Assembly (NCBI RefSeq): GCF_001305595.1
Contig: NZ_CP012405.1
Location: 36,001 to 100,000, forward strand
Direction of reading: 5' to 3'
DNA length: 64,000 nucleotides
DNA from: Azospirillum thiophilum
GTDB lineage: Bacteria; Pseudomonadota; Alphaproteobacteria; Azospirillales; Azospirillaceae
Position 1 is the first letter of the stretch, and every line of letters begins with the position of its first letter. Below the pieces are notes generated by a model, which did not search any database, was not told the DNA's origin, and saw only the letters and a program-made list of their open reading frames with translations. This document shows positions 1-9,472 of the stretch, piece by piece. Both the position numbers and the translations under genes were made by a program.

Positions 1-969
1 GCCGGCGATGACGAACATCAGGAGGTTGCCGACAAGAGCGACCCACAGGGATTGTTCGAGAACGATGGCGCGCAGCTGGCCGACCGTGACGCCGAGGGCG
101 CGCAGCGTCGCATATTCCTTCAGCGAGGCGATCACCGCGCCGCGCAGGGTCTGGCCCGTCACGCCGACGCCGACCAGAAGCGCCAGCAGCATGGAAAAGC
201 CGAACGAGGTGCCTGCGCCGGATTCCTCCAGCCAGAACAGAGCGGACTTCGCGGTCAACTCCTCCGGTGTCGCGACGTCATAGGCCTGTCCCCCACCGGC
301 GGCTTCCAACTCGCGCCGAACCTGTTCGACATCGAAGCGGGGATCGAGCTTCAGCAGGAAATACGGCGGCCCGCTGCTGGTCCAGTCCGCGTTGATCCGC
401 CGGAGGGACTCGGCCGAGGTGAAGACAAGAGGCATGAGGTTGCTGCGGAAGCCGCGAACGAAACCGCCGACCGTCACGCGCTTTCCGGCGATCTCCGCGG
501 TTCCGCCGATGGTCGCCCCCAGCTTGCCCGCGTCGGCCTGGTCCACCAGCACCGTCTCGGGATTCGACAGGACCGCCAGCGTGTCCTCCGTCATGCCGTC
601 AAGCCCGCTGAGCGCGCCCGGCCGCATGTTGACGCCGACGATCATGACGTTCTGCCGCGCGCCATCCCCGGTCCGCCAGTCCGTGTATCCGAGGCTCATC
701 TCGTGAACATCCAGAACGGCGGGGTGCGACCAGAACAGACCTTCGACACGGGCCGGAACGACGGTCGACTGGTCCCAACTCTGAATGTTCGGGGCGGTGA
801 TCCACAAATCGGCCTTGGACCGCGTGAGCGGGAGGGTGAAGGCGTCGAGCTGGCCCAGCAGCAAGCCAACCTGGACCAGAATCAACAGACCGGAGAAGGC
901 CAGCGTCAGGATCGCCGCGGCGAACCGCCTCCATTCATGCACAAGATTTTGTCGAGCAAGCGAAACCAT
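1..969 (-). CDS. ABC transporter permease, DevC/MacB-FtsX type (3' end outside window)
   Basis: The frame is open from an ATG at 969 to the window edge, giving 323 residues with no stop. The N-terminus (MVSLARQNLVHEWRRF) leads straight into a membrane segment (about residues 17-40), followed by a long extracytoplasmic domain with the alternating pattern of MacB-like periplasmic cores. A second membrane segment (FSMLLALLVGVGVTGQT) and the coupling-helix motif LKEYATLRALG are typical of FtsX-domain permeases. This topology matches DevC/MacB exporters, which move lipids, peptides or drugs from the inner membrane using a separate ATPase. The ATPase and adaptor genes should lie just beyond the left edge. 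It is divergent from the reductase gene at 1203; the 233 bp between them must hold both promoters. The substrate cannot be read from the sequence. Confidence 0.8.
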   Translation of the reverse strand, partial: MVSLARQNLVHEWRRFAAAILTLAFSGLLILVQVGLLLGQLDAFTLPLTRSKADLWITAPNIQSWDQSTVVPARVEGLFWSHPAVLDVHEMSLGYTDWRTGDGARQNVMIVGVNMRPGALSGLDGMTEDTLAVLSNPETVLVDQADAGKLGATIGGTAEIAGKRVTVGGFVRGFRSNLMPLVFTSAESLRRINADWTSSGPPYFLLKLDPRFDVEQVRRELEAAGGGQAYDVATPEELTAKSALFWLEESGAGTSFGFSMLLALLVGVGVTGQTLRGAVIASLKEYATLRALGVTVGQLRAIVLEQSLWVALVGNLLMFVIAG

Positions 970-1202
970 CGAATGTCCCCGGGCAATGTGCCCGAACCAA
1001 GTGCCATCCGGTCGTGGAGGAACCATCCATCGATTGTCGAGATTGTGCAGAGACGCGGAACCGCGGGGTGAAACCGGCAGGCCGACCCGGCCTTGATGGA
1101 AGCTCCACGAAATCTGCACACAGCGGTGGAAGGTTGATCGGCAAGCCGTCGTCGCCGCGATGCGATGCGTGCGGCCACCTTACCCTCAAGGGCTCGATAC
1201 AG

Positions 1203-2372
1203 ATGACAACTGTTCTTTTGACCGGCGCGACGGGCTTCATCGGCGGCGCCGTTCTCGCTCACGGTCTCTCTCACGGTCCGGATTGGCATTGGGTCTGTCT
1301 TGTGCGGGGCAAGGAGGAGCCGCAGGCCCGCAACCGGCTTCTTGAGAATCTGACCCGCTTCATGGGTGCCGATGCTGCCCGCAAGGCCATTCGGCGGGTC
1401 GAGATCGTCGTCGGCGACATCACCGATCCGGCAAGCCTCGAAGACGGGCTTTTGGATGCCGTGACCCACATCCTGCATCTCGCCGCCGACACCTCCTTCC
1501 GTGCGCAGGAGCTTTGCCATCTGATCAATGTCGAGGGCACTCGGGCACTCGCCATGCGGGCGCGGCGCATGCCGCATCTGCAGCGCTTCCTCTATGGCGG
1601 AACCGCGATGATCTGCGGGGGAAACCCGCCGCCCGTGGTCACGGAATCCGACGCGCCGGCCGAAGCGGCCCAGCATCTCGTTCCCTATACCCGCACCAAG
1701 GTCGCCGCCGAGGCGATGCTCCGGCAGGAGTTTGCCGACCTGCCCGTCGTGATGGTGCGCCCGTCGATCGTCACCGGGCACCGGACGCTCGGCTGCATCC
1801 CCAGCAGCAGCATCTTCTGGATGTTCCGTGCCGGCGACCGGCTGCGTCTGGTGACGGGCGAGCTGGCGGGCGGCATCGACGTGGTTCCGGTCGATTGGAC
1901 CGCCGAGGTCCTGGTCGGGCTTCTGGCCAAGCCGACGCTGGCCCATGACGTCTATCATCTTTCGGCCGGCGAGGCGAAACGCACGACCTGGAACAGTCTG
2001 GCCGCCGCGTTCGAGCGGTGCGACCCTCAGGGCGGTCCCCGTTGCTACAGCCGGTTCGACGATGGCGATTGGAAGACGCTGCGGGCGCGTTTCCAGGCGG
2101 TCTTCGGCCTCGACCAGCCGATCAAGCTGGCGATGCTGCGGGCGATGCGCGCCTATTACCAGTTCAGCACGCTCGGCGTCGTCTTCGCCAACGAGCGGCT
2201 GACCGCGGAGAGCTTTTCCCTGCCACCGACGCTTTCGGACTATCTGCCCGCCTGCCTGTCGGCCCCTGCCAACCTCTCGATTCTCGACCAGTTCGCCGAC
2301 GATCTCGGCATGTTCGACGAAGCCCCCGCGGTTCAGGAGAATGCGGTTCAGCCGAATTCGGTGGCGGCATGA
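1203..2372 (+). CDS. NAD(P)-dependent extended SDR / thioester-reductase-like protein
   Basis: A 389-residue protein. Residues 7-14 are TGATGFIG, the Rossmann dinucleotide-binding motif, and Y162-x3-K166 (YTRTK) is the SDR catalytic pair. The N-terminal two thirds resemble the NAD-binding-4 (male-sterility/thioester reductase) group, which reduces carrier- or CoA-bound acyl thioesters; sugar epimerases share the fold, so the substrate is open. The ATG at 1203 was chosen because the glycine motif falls where expected; the open frame extends upstream to 1014 without family-like sequence. It overlaps the SMR gene by 4 bases (ATGA), so the two are probably one transcript. The neighbouring DevC-like exporter makes a lipid-modifying role conceivable, but this is inference. 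Confidence 0.72.
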   Translation: MTTVLLTGATGFIGGAVLAHGLSHGPDWHWVCLVRGKEEPQARNRLLENLTRFMGADAARKAIRRVEIVVGDITDPASLEDGLLDAVTHILHLAADTSFRAQELCHLINVEGTRALAMRARRMPHLQRFLYGGTAMICGGNPPPVVTESDAPAEAAQHLVPYTRTKVAAEAMLRQEFADLPVVMVRPSIVTGHRTLGCIPSSSIFWMFRAGDRLRLVTGELAGGIDVVPVDWTAEVLVGLLAKPTLAHDVYHLSAGEAKRTTWNSLAAAFERCDPQGGPRCYSRFDDGDWKTLRARFQAVFGLDQPIKLAMLRAMRAYYQFSTLGVVFANERLTAESFSLPPTLSDYLPACLSAPANLSILDQFADDLGMFDEAPAVQENAVQPNSVAA

Positions 2373-2710
2373 CCGCGGCCGGCGCCTATGGGCTTCTCGG
2401 CCTCGCGATCCTGGCGGAAATCACCGCAACGATCGCGCTGAAAGCCGCGGAGGGGATGACGCGGATCGGCCCGATGGTGATCGTCGCCATCGGCTATGCC
2501 CTGTCCTTCTGGCTGTTGTCCGTGTCCCTCCAGCGTTTTCCCATCTCGCTCGTCTATTCGGTCTGGGCAGGGTTCGGCATGGCCGGCGCCGCCATCGGCG
2601 GCTGGTGGCTGTTCGGCGAAGCCCTGGCCCCGTCGGCGCTGCTCGGCATCGCCGTCATTGCCCTGGGCGTCTTCATCCTGGCAAGCGCAATGGAACCGTC
2701 CGCGGCCTGA
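2369..2710 (+). CDS. Small multidrug resistance (SMR/EmrE-like) efflux protein
   Basis: 113 residues with four hydrophobic segments, the standard SMR length. It reads ILAEITATIALKAAEG near the N-terminus; the glutamate corresponds to the essential proton/drug-binding Glu14 of EmrE. The later stretch FWLLSVSLQRFPISLVYSVW and the WWLFGEAL segment follow the family pattern. SMR proteins work as dual-topology dimers in the inner membrane, exchanging protons for cationic drugs, polyamines or guanidinium. Its start codon overlaps the stop of the reductase gene (ATGA), so translation is probably coupled. Whether it is a drug pump or transports a lipid-related amine cannot be decided here. Confidence 0.85.
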   Translation: MTAAGAYGLLGLAILAEITATIALKAAEGMTRIGPMVIVAIGYALSFWLLSVSLQRFPISLVYSVWAGFGMAGAAIGGWWLFGEALAPSALLGIAVIALGVFILASAMEPSAA

Positions 2711-2962
2711 TTCCCGCGGCGCAACCGCACACGACCACCCATCACAAATCGAACGCCCGGGATCTTGGCTTCGGTTCCGCCCGATGCGCGGGGTGGGGCA
2801 AAGCCTCTTCCCGGCCGGGAAGCCTCGACGACCATCATGCTGAAACGGTTTGCCACGCTACAGCCTTTACAGCTGCCCTTGTGCTTTGAGCTGGTCCCCG
2901 TATCCTGGACAAGTCCGTTGGCTCTGGTTCTGATGTCGCCGACGCGAGAAGGACCGGACGAG

Positions 2963-3250
2963 ATGAGCAAGGGCACGCGCCGCAATCATGGAGCGGCGTT
3001 CAAGGCGAAGGTGGCGCTGGAAGCGCTGCAAGGGGAAACGACGGTTGCGGAGATTTCCGCCAAGTACGGGATTCACCAGACGTTGGTGAACGAATGGAAG
3101 CGCCAGCTTGTGGACGGCGCATGCGGCGTTTTTGAGAAGGGCGGCGGCCGGGCCGAGAAGGCGACGGAAGCGGTGACCGACGAGTTGTACAAGCAAATCG
3201 GTCAGTTGAAGGTCGAAAACGATTTTTTGTCGCGCAAGCTCGGTCGTTGA
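2963..3250 (+). CDS. IS3-family transposase OrfA (helix-turn-helix protein)
   Basis: 95 residues. A helix-turn-helix (about residues 10-50: FKAKVALEALQGETTVAEIS, then KYGIHQTLVNEWKRQ) binds the terminal repeats, and the C-terminal part (ELYKQIGQLKVENDFLSRKL) is the leucine-zipper-like segment that lets OrfA dimerise with OrfAB. The ATG at 2963 follows a purine-rich stretch. In IS3 elements the active transposase is an OrfAB fusion made by programmed frameshifting; here orfA ends at 3250, inside the start of orfB (3247). Confidence 0.88.
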   Translation: MSKGTRRNHGAAFKAKVALEALQGETTVAEISAKYGIHQTLVNEWKRQLVDGACGVFEKGGGRAEKATEAVTDELYKQIGQLKVENDFLSRKLGR

Positions 3251-4122
3251 GCCGGGCGGAGAAGAAGACGATGATCGACCCGACGCACCAGACGCTGTCG
3301 GTGACGCGGCAATGCGGGCTGTTGGGGCTAAGCCGCTCCACCTTGTATTACAAGCCGGTCAACGACAACAGCGAGGATCTGGCCATCAAGGCGCTGATCG
3401 ACCGGCAGTTCCTGGAGACGCCCTATTACGGCTCGCGCAAGATGACGGCGTGGCTGCGGCGCCAGGGGCAGAGCATCAACCGCAAGCGGGTCCGCCGCCT
3501 GATGCGGGAGATGGGGCTGGCGGCGATCTGGCAAAAGCCGAACACCAGCAAGCCGGCTCCCGAGCACCGGGTGTGGCCGTATTTGCTGCGCCATCTCGTC
3601 ATCGACCGGCCCAACCAGGTGTGGACGGCCGACATCACCTACATCCCGATGCCCAAGGGCTTTTTGTACCTGGTGGCGGTGATGGACTGGCACAGCCGTA
3701 AGGTGCTGGCGTGGCGGCTGTCCAACACCATGCACGCCGATTTCTGCGTCGCGGCGCTGGAGGAGGCGATCACCCGGTTCGGGACGCCGGACATCTTCAA
3801 CACCGATCAGGGCGCCCAGTTCACCGGTTCCGCCTTTACCGGCGTGCTGGAGGCCGCCGGGATCCGCATCAGCATGGACGGCAAGGGGCGCTGCATGGAC
3901 AACATCTTCATCGAGCGCCTGTGGCGCAGCCTGAAATACGAGGACGTCTATCTGCGCGCCTACGCCACGGGCACCGAAGCCCGTCAGGGCATCGGCCGCT
4001 GGATCGACAGCTACAACCGGTTGCGCCCCCATCAGGCGCTCGGGTACCAAACCCCCGACGAAATTTTTTCCGCGCCGCGGGTGCCGGGGCTCGCCCCGGC
4101 ACCCGCGGCCGTCGCCGCATAG
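3247..4122 (+). CDS. IS3-family transposase OrfB (DDE integrase domain)
   Basis: 291 residues counted from a TTG at 3247 that overlaps the orfA stop. It holds the IS3 HTH_21 segment (LIDRQFLETPYYGSRKMTAW) and an rve integrase core. The three acidic catalytic residues are visible: D in VWTADITYIP, D in FNTDQGAQF and E in FIERLWRSLKYE. The C-terminal RPHQALGYQTPDEIF is family-typical. No interruption is seen, so the copy may be active. Full transposase would be produced as an OrfAB fusion; the TTG is a formal start only. Confidence 0.9.
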   Translation: MSRAEKKTMIDPTHQTLSVTRQCGLLGLSRSTLYYKPVNDNSEDLAIKALIDRQFLETPYYGSRKMTAWLRRQGQSINRKRVRRLMREMGLAAIWQKPNTSKPAPEHRVWPYLLRHLVIDRPNQVWTADITYIPMPKGFLYLVAVMDWHSRKVLAWRLSNTMHADFCVAALEEAITRFGTPDIFNTDQGAQFTGSAFTGVLEAAGIRISMDGKGRCMDNIFIERLWRSLKYEDVYLRAYATGTEARQGIGRWIDSYNRLRPHQALGYQTPDEIFSAPRVPGLAPAPAAVAA

Positions 4123-4195
4123 AAAACAACCAACCGACCATCGGTCAGAGCCAACGAACGCTATTCCGCCGTCCAGCCCGTGGGGGCCAGCTCAC

Positions 4196-4673
<478 letters not shown>

Positions 4674-5573
4674 GGGCTGTTGCATGGAGGTGATGATGGT
4701 AAGAAATCGCCCCAGCCGGTCGTTGCTCAGGCGACGCGGACGGAGTTCGGGCGTCCAAGATCGAGCATGCGTTTGAGGACCGCGACGCCAACAATGACCT
4801 CGGTGGCTTGCGCCTGATCGGAGTGGAAGCGCAGCGTGTCGCCGAGGACGCCCTTCCAACGCGCCACTTGGCTCTCAACGCCAGCCCGCTTGTTGTAGCC
4901 ACTGGTCCGCTGCCACGCCATCCGGCCCGTCTCCGTGATCGTCTGGATGTGGCGATCGCGTTGGGTCGGTGACGTGGTGGCGGTGTCGCTGAGCACGGCG
5001 TCGCGGCGGGGCGGGGCCACCACCGCGGCGTCGGGATGGCGTTCGTGGACCGACGCGCAGACCCCGGTCCGGTCATACGCGCCATCCCCAGTCACCGAGG
5101 CCACAGGCTGGGAGATCTGATCGAGCAAAGGGGCGACTTGGGAGGCGTCATCAACACCGCGGTCCGTCAGCGTGGCCGCGACAATCCGGCCGCTCGCGGC
5201 GTCCAGGCCGATGTGCAGCGCCCGCCAGGAGCGCCGCCTTTTGGTGCCGTGCTTCTCGATCAGCCATTCGCCCGGCCCCCCACAGCTTCAGCCCGGTGCT
5301 GTCCACCAGCAGGTGGAGGGGCCCGCCGGCCGACCGCGGTAATGACGCCAGCGTCACCGTCCGGGCGCGGCGGGCGAGGGTCGAGTGGTCCGGCACCGGC
5401 AGATCCAGGCCGAGCAGATGGAGGATGGAGGCGAGGAGCCCTTCGGTCTGGCGCAGCGCCAGACGAAACACCGCGCGCAGCATGAGCGCGGTGGTGATTG
5501 TAGGGCATGGCGGGCGATCCAGGCGGAAACGAGGCCGCGGCCTACGACAACGCGCCCATCCGTGCAACAACGC
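4674..5573 (-). mobile_element. IS5-family element, copy A (defective)
   Basis: About 900 bp bounded by imperfect 11-bp inverted repeats: GGGCTGTTGCA at 4674 and TGCAACAACGC ending at 5573 (9 of 11 match). The same element recurs at 18420-19256. The transposase is on the minus strand and is broken (see the separate entry). It interrupts the GT87-like gene on its left and abuts a second transposase remnant on its right. No target duplication is evident. Confidence 0.85.
4727..5560 (-). pseudogene. IS5-family transposase, frameshifted and N-terminally deleted (copy A)
   Basis: Minus-strand reading gives LMLRAVFRLALRQTEG, DLPVPDHSTLARRA, then LVDSTGLKLWG with the first catalytic Asp. The frame breaks at a run of six C at about 5276-5281; copy B has five C there and stays open. 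Removing one C restores a continuous frame through LTDRGVDDASQV, TGDGAYDRTG (second Asp) and GYNKRAGVESQVARWKG (the Glu) to the stop at 4727. Known IS5 transposases of this type have roughly 80 residues between the usual MPYKHN-like start and LMLR. Here a MPYNHH start lies almost directly against that motif, so the N-terminal part is deleted too. Confidence 0.82.
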
Positions 5574-5574
5574 G

Positions 5575-5965
5575 ACACAACGGCGTTGCTCCGCCCTTGT
5601 CCATGCCGTCCTTGTCCGTATGGCGCGCTCCGGTCCCGACGCCGCCGCTTGGGATGTCGTGGTCAACAGTTGTTCGGTGCGGACCAAGCGAGGCGGTGAG
5701 TTGACCGGCCCGAACCCGACCGACCGCGGCAAGTCCGGGACCAGGTACCACGTCGTGGTCTCGACCGACGGCCTGCCGCTGGCGGTCGTCCCTTCGCCCG
5801 CCAACGTCCATGACATCAAGCTCTTCCCGGACTTGCTGCGCTTGGCCCAGGTCGCCTGCACTGGAATCGGCAGGCTCTACGCCGACGCAGGCTACGATAG
5901 TGCCGACAACCGCTGGCTCTGTTTACGAGACGGGATTCAACCGCAAATCCGCAAAATGAAAACCG
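5575..5965 (+). pseudogene. Second IS5-type transposase, internal remnant
   Basis: A plus-strand stretch reads VRTKRGGELTGPNPTDRGKS followed by GTRYHVVVSTDGLPLAVVPS, then NVHD and RLYADAGYDSADNR. This is the central DDE segment of an IS5-family (IS427-like) transposase distinct from copies A and B. The usual first Asp (VDSxxVR) reads VNSCSVR, so the catalytic residue is lost. Sequence similarity fades after IQPQIRK at about 5965 and no proper start is present; copy A of the other IS sits immediately to the left. It is a dead fragment. Confidence 0.75.
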
Positions 5966-6086
5966 TCCCTTACCGTGTTTGGTTGATAATTGCGGCGTTG
6001 TTTGACGAACAACCGTCGCGCTCTCCTCAAATGGGATCACTCACGAGGATCCGGGGACGTCCATCCCATCAACACCCAACAGAACC

Positions 6087-7493
6087 CTACCTGATGATGC
6101 GCAGGTTGCTGAGTTGGCCGGCGATCTGCATGAAGATGGATTGAAGATCGGCGGTGCTGGGCGAATCGAAATAATGGTTCGGTCCCGGCGAGGCGCATTG
6201 CTGGTACAGCGTGCGCGTCGCGCTGTTGGCGCTGGCCCCCAGCGTGATGGTGTAGAGGACGATGCCGGCCGCCTTCATGTTGGTGCACAACACCAGCATC
6301 CGGTTGTTGATCGCCGTCGTCGCCTGGGACAGGCTGGTGGTGCCGAGCAGACCGTCGCCGATCCGCTGATAGCCGGTGTAGTCACCCTGCGGCTTGTAGC
6401 TGAACCACTCGTTGTTGCCATCCGTCACCAGCACGACCGCCTTCGTCATGTCCGGCGTGTGGTAGTCGAGCGGCAGCGTCGGCGCGATGCCCCACAGACC
6501 GCGCCAGCGGGGCGACAGGGTGAACCAGCCCGCCTGCAACCCCTGATTCGCCAAGGTCCCGCCTCGGTTGACCGGCTTGAACGCCGCGATCTTGTTAAGG
6601 AGCGCCCGCCGGTCGTTGCTCAGCGGCATGATCGGCGGCGGGCAGCCCAGATTGGGGCCGGCCATGTCGTTGGTCTGTTTGTAGGCTCCATTATCGGTGA
6701 TGTTGGTGCTGGTCCAGGGATTGTCGTTGTTGCTGGTGTATTGGTCGTTCGGATACCAGAAGGGTTTGAAAGGCTTCGTGCCCGGCGGCGTGTCGGTCTG
6801 ATCCTCCGGCTGGATACGGGCCAGCACGCAGCCCCGCCATCCCTGGGAGGCCCATTTGCTCGCCGTGTAGCTGCCCGGCGCCAACCAATCGGTATGGCTG
6901 GGGCCGATGTTGATCTCGGCGGCGTAGGGCGCGATGGACACCCAAAGATTGCCAGGCGGTTTGGTGGCGGGACCGAACAGGATGTTGACGAGATCGGTCG
7001 CCGAAGCGCGGAGCTGGACGATCCGGTCGTTCGACGCCATCGACCCGGTGACGTCCAGCACCAGCGCCAGTTCCAGCCCGGCGTTGGCGCGCTGCACTTC
7101 GTTGGAGGCGGTCACCTGCAAGCTGTCGACCTTCAAAATCCGCAGGAAGGTCGTCGGCAGCGTGGCGCTGATCGACACCGCGATGCGCTGGTTGGTCGGA
7201 TCGATATCGACCGTGGGGGCGGCGATGGTGGCGCCCAAATAGCCGCTCGGCACGTTGGCCGTGACATACATGGCGACATCCTGCCGGGCCGCCGCCGTCG
7301 ATGTCAGGATCTTGCCGCCCGCCAGCGCGCCGGCATCGATGGCCGTCGCCAGACGCGAGCGCAGCAGAAAGGCGCGGCTGTAATCGACGGCGATCCCGAC
7401 CATGCCGATCAGCGGCACGGCGGCGGCGGCGAACAGCAGCGCCGCGTTGCCCGCGCGGCCGAGTGACAGCAACGAGCGTGGACGGCGGGTCAT
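6087..7493 (-). CDS. tadG: Flp pilus assembly protein TadG-like, with von Willebrand A domain
   Basis: 468 residues. The N-terminus has the TadE/G signature: a short basic stretch, then a hydrophobic helix (residues 14-37, GNAALLFAAAAVPLIGMVGI) and the VDYSRAFLLRSRLATAIDAGALAG segment typical of TadG. Residues 143-151 (ALVLDVTGS) give a vWA metal-ion-dependent adhesion site, D147-x-T-x-S, and a VVLVTDGNNE strand follows later. TadG is envelope-associated and helps anchor or assemble the pilus; its vWA domain may bind ligand or matrix. ATG 7493 overlaps the preceding stop by 4 bases. Last gene of the tad operon; the sequence beyond is IS debris. Confidence 0.85.
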   Translation of the reverse strand: MTRRPRSLLSLGRAGNAALLFAAAAVPLIGMVGIAVDYSRAFLLRSRLATAIDAGALAGGKILTSTAAARQDVAMYVTANVPSGYLGATIAAPTVDIDPTNQRIAVSISATLPTTFLRILKVDSLQVTASNEVQRANAGLELALVLDVTGSMASNDRIVQLRASATDLVNILFGPATKPPGNLWVSIAPYAAEINIGPSHTDWLAPGSYTASKWASQGWRGCVLARIQPEDQTDTPPGTKPFKPFWYPNDQYTSNNDNPWTSTNITDNGAYKQTNDMAGPNLGCPPPIMPLSNDRRALLNKIAAFKPVNRGGTLANQGLQAGWFTLSPRWRGLWGIAPTLPLDYHTPDMTKAVVLVTDGNNEWFSYKPQGDYTGYQRIGDGLLGTTSLSQATTAINNRMLVLCTNMKAAGIVLYTITLGASANSATRTLYQQCASPGPNHYFDSPSTADLQSIFMQIAGQLSNLRIIR

Positions 7494-8113
7494 GCCCCGG
7501 TCTCCAGGCTGGTCAGCGTGCCGAGACGCGGTTGGTAGACCGCGCGGGCGTACAGCACCGTCACCCCACCGCCGGCGCCCAACCACGGCCCGCTGAGAAG
7601 GTAGGGGGTGAAGGGAAAGGCGATCTCGGTGAAGATGGCGTTGTCGCCCGAATCCTGGACGAAACCGGCGGGCAGCGCGGGGATGCCGCCGGGGACGCCG
7701 ACCTGGCTGGCCGCCGTGCCGACCCGCTGTTGCCACATCACGCGGGAGCCGACCCCCATGTTGGCGACCGAGGTGACGATGACCGAGCCGGAGGTCATGA
7801 GATCGAGCGGCCGCGCCACTTCGGCGGCGGCCAGGAACAGCACCCCCACCTCGTTGCCCTTCACCACGGTCATCCCGGCCCGCAACGTGTCGAACTGGGT
7901 GGCGATGTCGCTGACATTGGCCGCCGCGCGGTTCAGCGTCAGCACTGTGTTGGCGAAGCGGACGAGATCGACCGTCGCCGTGATCAGCAGCAGCAGGATC
8001 GGTGCGATCAGCGCCATTTCGAGCGCGGCGATGCCCCGCCGGTCGCCGCCGAGGCCGCCGGCACGGTCACCGTCAGGCCGCATCCTCCGGGACACGCACA
8101 TCGGCATGGTCAC
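7490..8113 (-). CDS. TadE/TadF-like pseudopilin of the Flp pilus system
   Basis: 207 residues counted from a GTG at 8113 whose last bases overlap the upstream TGA (GTGA), suggesting coupled translation; an ATG at 8107 is an alternative. The segment RRGIAALEMALIAPILLLLI is the TadE signature: basic residues, a cleavable Gly, Glu at position +5 or +6 and one transmembrane helix. The rest is a periplasmic domain. TadE and TadF are minor pseudopilins processed by the prepilin peptidase. This is the second such gene in the locus, so it takes the TadF place. Confidence 0.82.
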   Translation of the reverse strand: MTMPMCVSRRMRPDGDRAGGLGGDRRGIAALEMALIAPILLLLITATVDLVRFANTVLTLNRAAANVSDIATQFDTLRAGMTVVKGNEVGVLFLAAAEVARPLDLMTSGSVIVTSVANMGVGSRVMWQQRVGTAASQVGVPGGIPALPAGFVQDSGDNAIFTEIAFPFTPYLLSGPWLGAGGGVTVLYARAVYQPRLGTLTSLETGA

Positions 8114-8664
8114 TCCGTGGTCATGTACGGCTCGTTGCGCACGGCAAGCCGGGCCTCATGGATGAGTTCGGCGCGTCCCAGAACGGTCCGCCCGAACACG
8201 CTCAGCAGCGGTTGGGTGTAGCGGACGATATAGACCACGACCTGCGCGCTCCGCCCCAGCGCCGCCGGCGTCGCCGCCGCGTCCCAGTCGGTGCCGCCGC
8301 AGTTCAGGCTGGTCAGCGCCGGGGCCGGCGTGGCGGCGGAGGCGCTGGCGAGGGCGGAAAAGGAGTCGTAGCCGTGGCTCTCGATGCTGAGCCGCCTCTG
8401 GTCGAGAACGCCCAGCGTGTTGCGGCGGATCGCGTCGCACACCTGCGCCCGGCGGTCGGTGAAGCCGGCCGCCAGCTCGCCGGTGAAGCCGGATCTTGCG
8501 GCGACGCGGGCGGCGTGGTTCAGCAGGCCGTCCACCGTCATCGCGTAGCTGAGTTCGGCCAGCGCCACCATCGTCGCGATCAGCACCGGCGCGATCAGCG
8601 CCAGCTCCAGCGTGGTGGTTCCCCGGCGTTCGGCCATCGGCGCCGTGTTTCGCATCGCCATCAT
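8110..8664 (-). CDS. tadE: TadE-like pseudopilin
   Basis: 184 residues from ATG 8664, which has a GAGG motif a few bases upstream; ATGs at 8661 and 8655 are also possible. ERRGTTTLELALIAPVLIAT is the TadE signature, with Glu in the expected place after the processing glycine and a single membrane helix. A periplasmic domain with a Cys pair candidate (QVCDAI, LNCGG) follows. Seven bases separate it from tadD upstream, and its stop overlaps the GTG of the next gene. It is expected to be cleaved by CpaA and to act in pilus assembly. Confidence 0.82.
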   Translation of the reverse strand: MMAMRNTAPMAERRGTTTLELALIAPVLIATMVALAELSYAMTVDGLLNHAARVAARSGFTGELAAGFTDRRAQVCDAIRRNTLGVLDQRRLSIESHGYDSFSALASASAATPAPALTSLNCGGTDWDAAATPAALGRSAQVVVYIVRYTQPLLSVFGRTVLGRAELIHEARLAVRNEPYMTTE

Positions 8665-8671
8665 GCCCGCC

Positions 8672-9472
8672 TCACCGCGCCGCCATCGGGCGCACCGTGT
8701 CGTAAAAGGCGAGGTTCGCGCGAACCCCGGCGTCGTCGAGATCGAGATGGGCGGTTCGCGCCGCCGCCTCCGCATCGCCCTTCAAGCCATAGGCCAGCGC
8801 CAGATTCTGCCGGACGCGGGGGGAATCCACGCCGTTGCGGACCAGCCCCTCCAGGATCGCCACCGCCTCGCGGCCGTTGCCCATCAGCGCCAGCGACAGG
8901 CCGAGATTGACCGAGGCCGCGACATTGTTCGGATCGGCCGCCAGCACCCGGCGGTAATCGGCCTGCGCCTCGGTGTGACGCCCCGCCATGTCCAGGGCGA
9001 CGCCGCGATTGCTCAAGGCCCGAAGGTCGCCGTCGTCGCGTTTCAGCACGGCGTCGAACCGCTGGAGCGCCTCCTCCGGCGCGTGGGTGTGGACGAGCGC
9101 GCGGCCGAGTGCCATCTGCGCCTCCGCGTTGTCGGGGGTGGCGGCGACGGCGCGGCGCAGCTCGCTCACCGCGTCGCGCGACGCCCCCGCCTCGTCCAGT
9201 GCCTCGCCCAGCCCGACCCGTGCGCCGATGTGACCCGGCGCCTGATCCAGCACGGCGCGGTACAAGCGGATCGCCGACCCGCCGTCCCCGGATTCCTGCG
9301 CTGCCCGCGCCAAGCGCAACTGCACGCGCGCCTTGTCGTCCAGCGTCGAGCGTCCGCTGGCGACGGTGTCGGCCCCGCCCGGCCCGAAGCCCGGCATCGA
9401 CGCGCAGGCACCGAGCATCAGGAGGGCAAGCGCCGCCACGGCGCGGGACAGATGGGAGAACGAGCGGGTCAT
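8672..9472 (-). CDS. tadD: TadD, TPR lipoprotein of the Flp pilus system
   Basis: 266 residues. A lipoprotein signal peptide ends in LALLMLGAC (lipobox Cys at about 23). The rest is a chain of tetratricopeptide repeats, for example QESGDGGSAIRLYRAVLDQA, then ALDMAGRHTEAQADYRRVL and LMGNGREAVAILEGLV. TadD is an outer-membrane-linked pilotin-like factor that helps the secretin assemble. The start (ATG 9472) overlaps the tadC stop (ATGA). Confidence 0.87.
   Translation of the reverse strand: MTRSFSHLSRAVAALALLMLGACASMPGFGPGGADTVASGRSTLDDKARVQLRLARAAQESGDGGSAIRLYRAVLDQAPGHIGARVGLGEALDEAGASRDAVSELRRAVAATPDNAEAQMALGRALVHTHAPEEALQRFDAVLKRDDGDLRALSNRGVALDMAGRHTEAQADYRRVLAADPNNVAASVNLGLSLALMGNGREAVAILEGLVRNGVDSPRVRQNLALAYGLKGDAEAAARTAHLDLDDAGVRANLAFYDTVRPMAAR

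Larger units (their letters stand above)
2914..4158 (+). mobile_element. IS3-family insertion sequence, apparently complete
   Basis: About 1.24 kb containing orfA and orfB in the usual overlapping arrangement. The ends carry inverted repeats: CCGTTGGCTCTG at 2915-2926 and its near complement CAGAGCCAACGA at 4146-4157. Size, two-gene structure and the DDE orfB are those of the IS3 family. Outer limits are approximate; no clear target duplication was seen. Its right end lies about 38 bp before the first plausible codon of the GT87-like fragment at 4196, so it probably inserted in or just upstream of that gene. Confidence 0.85.
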
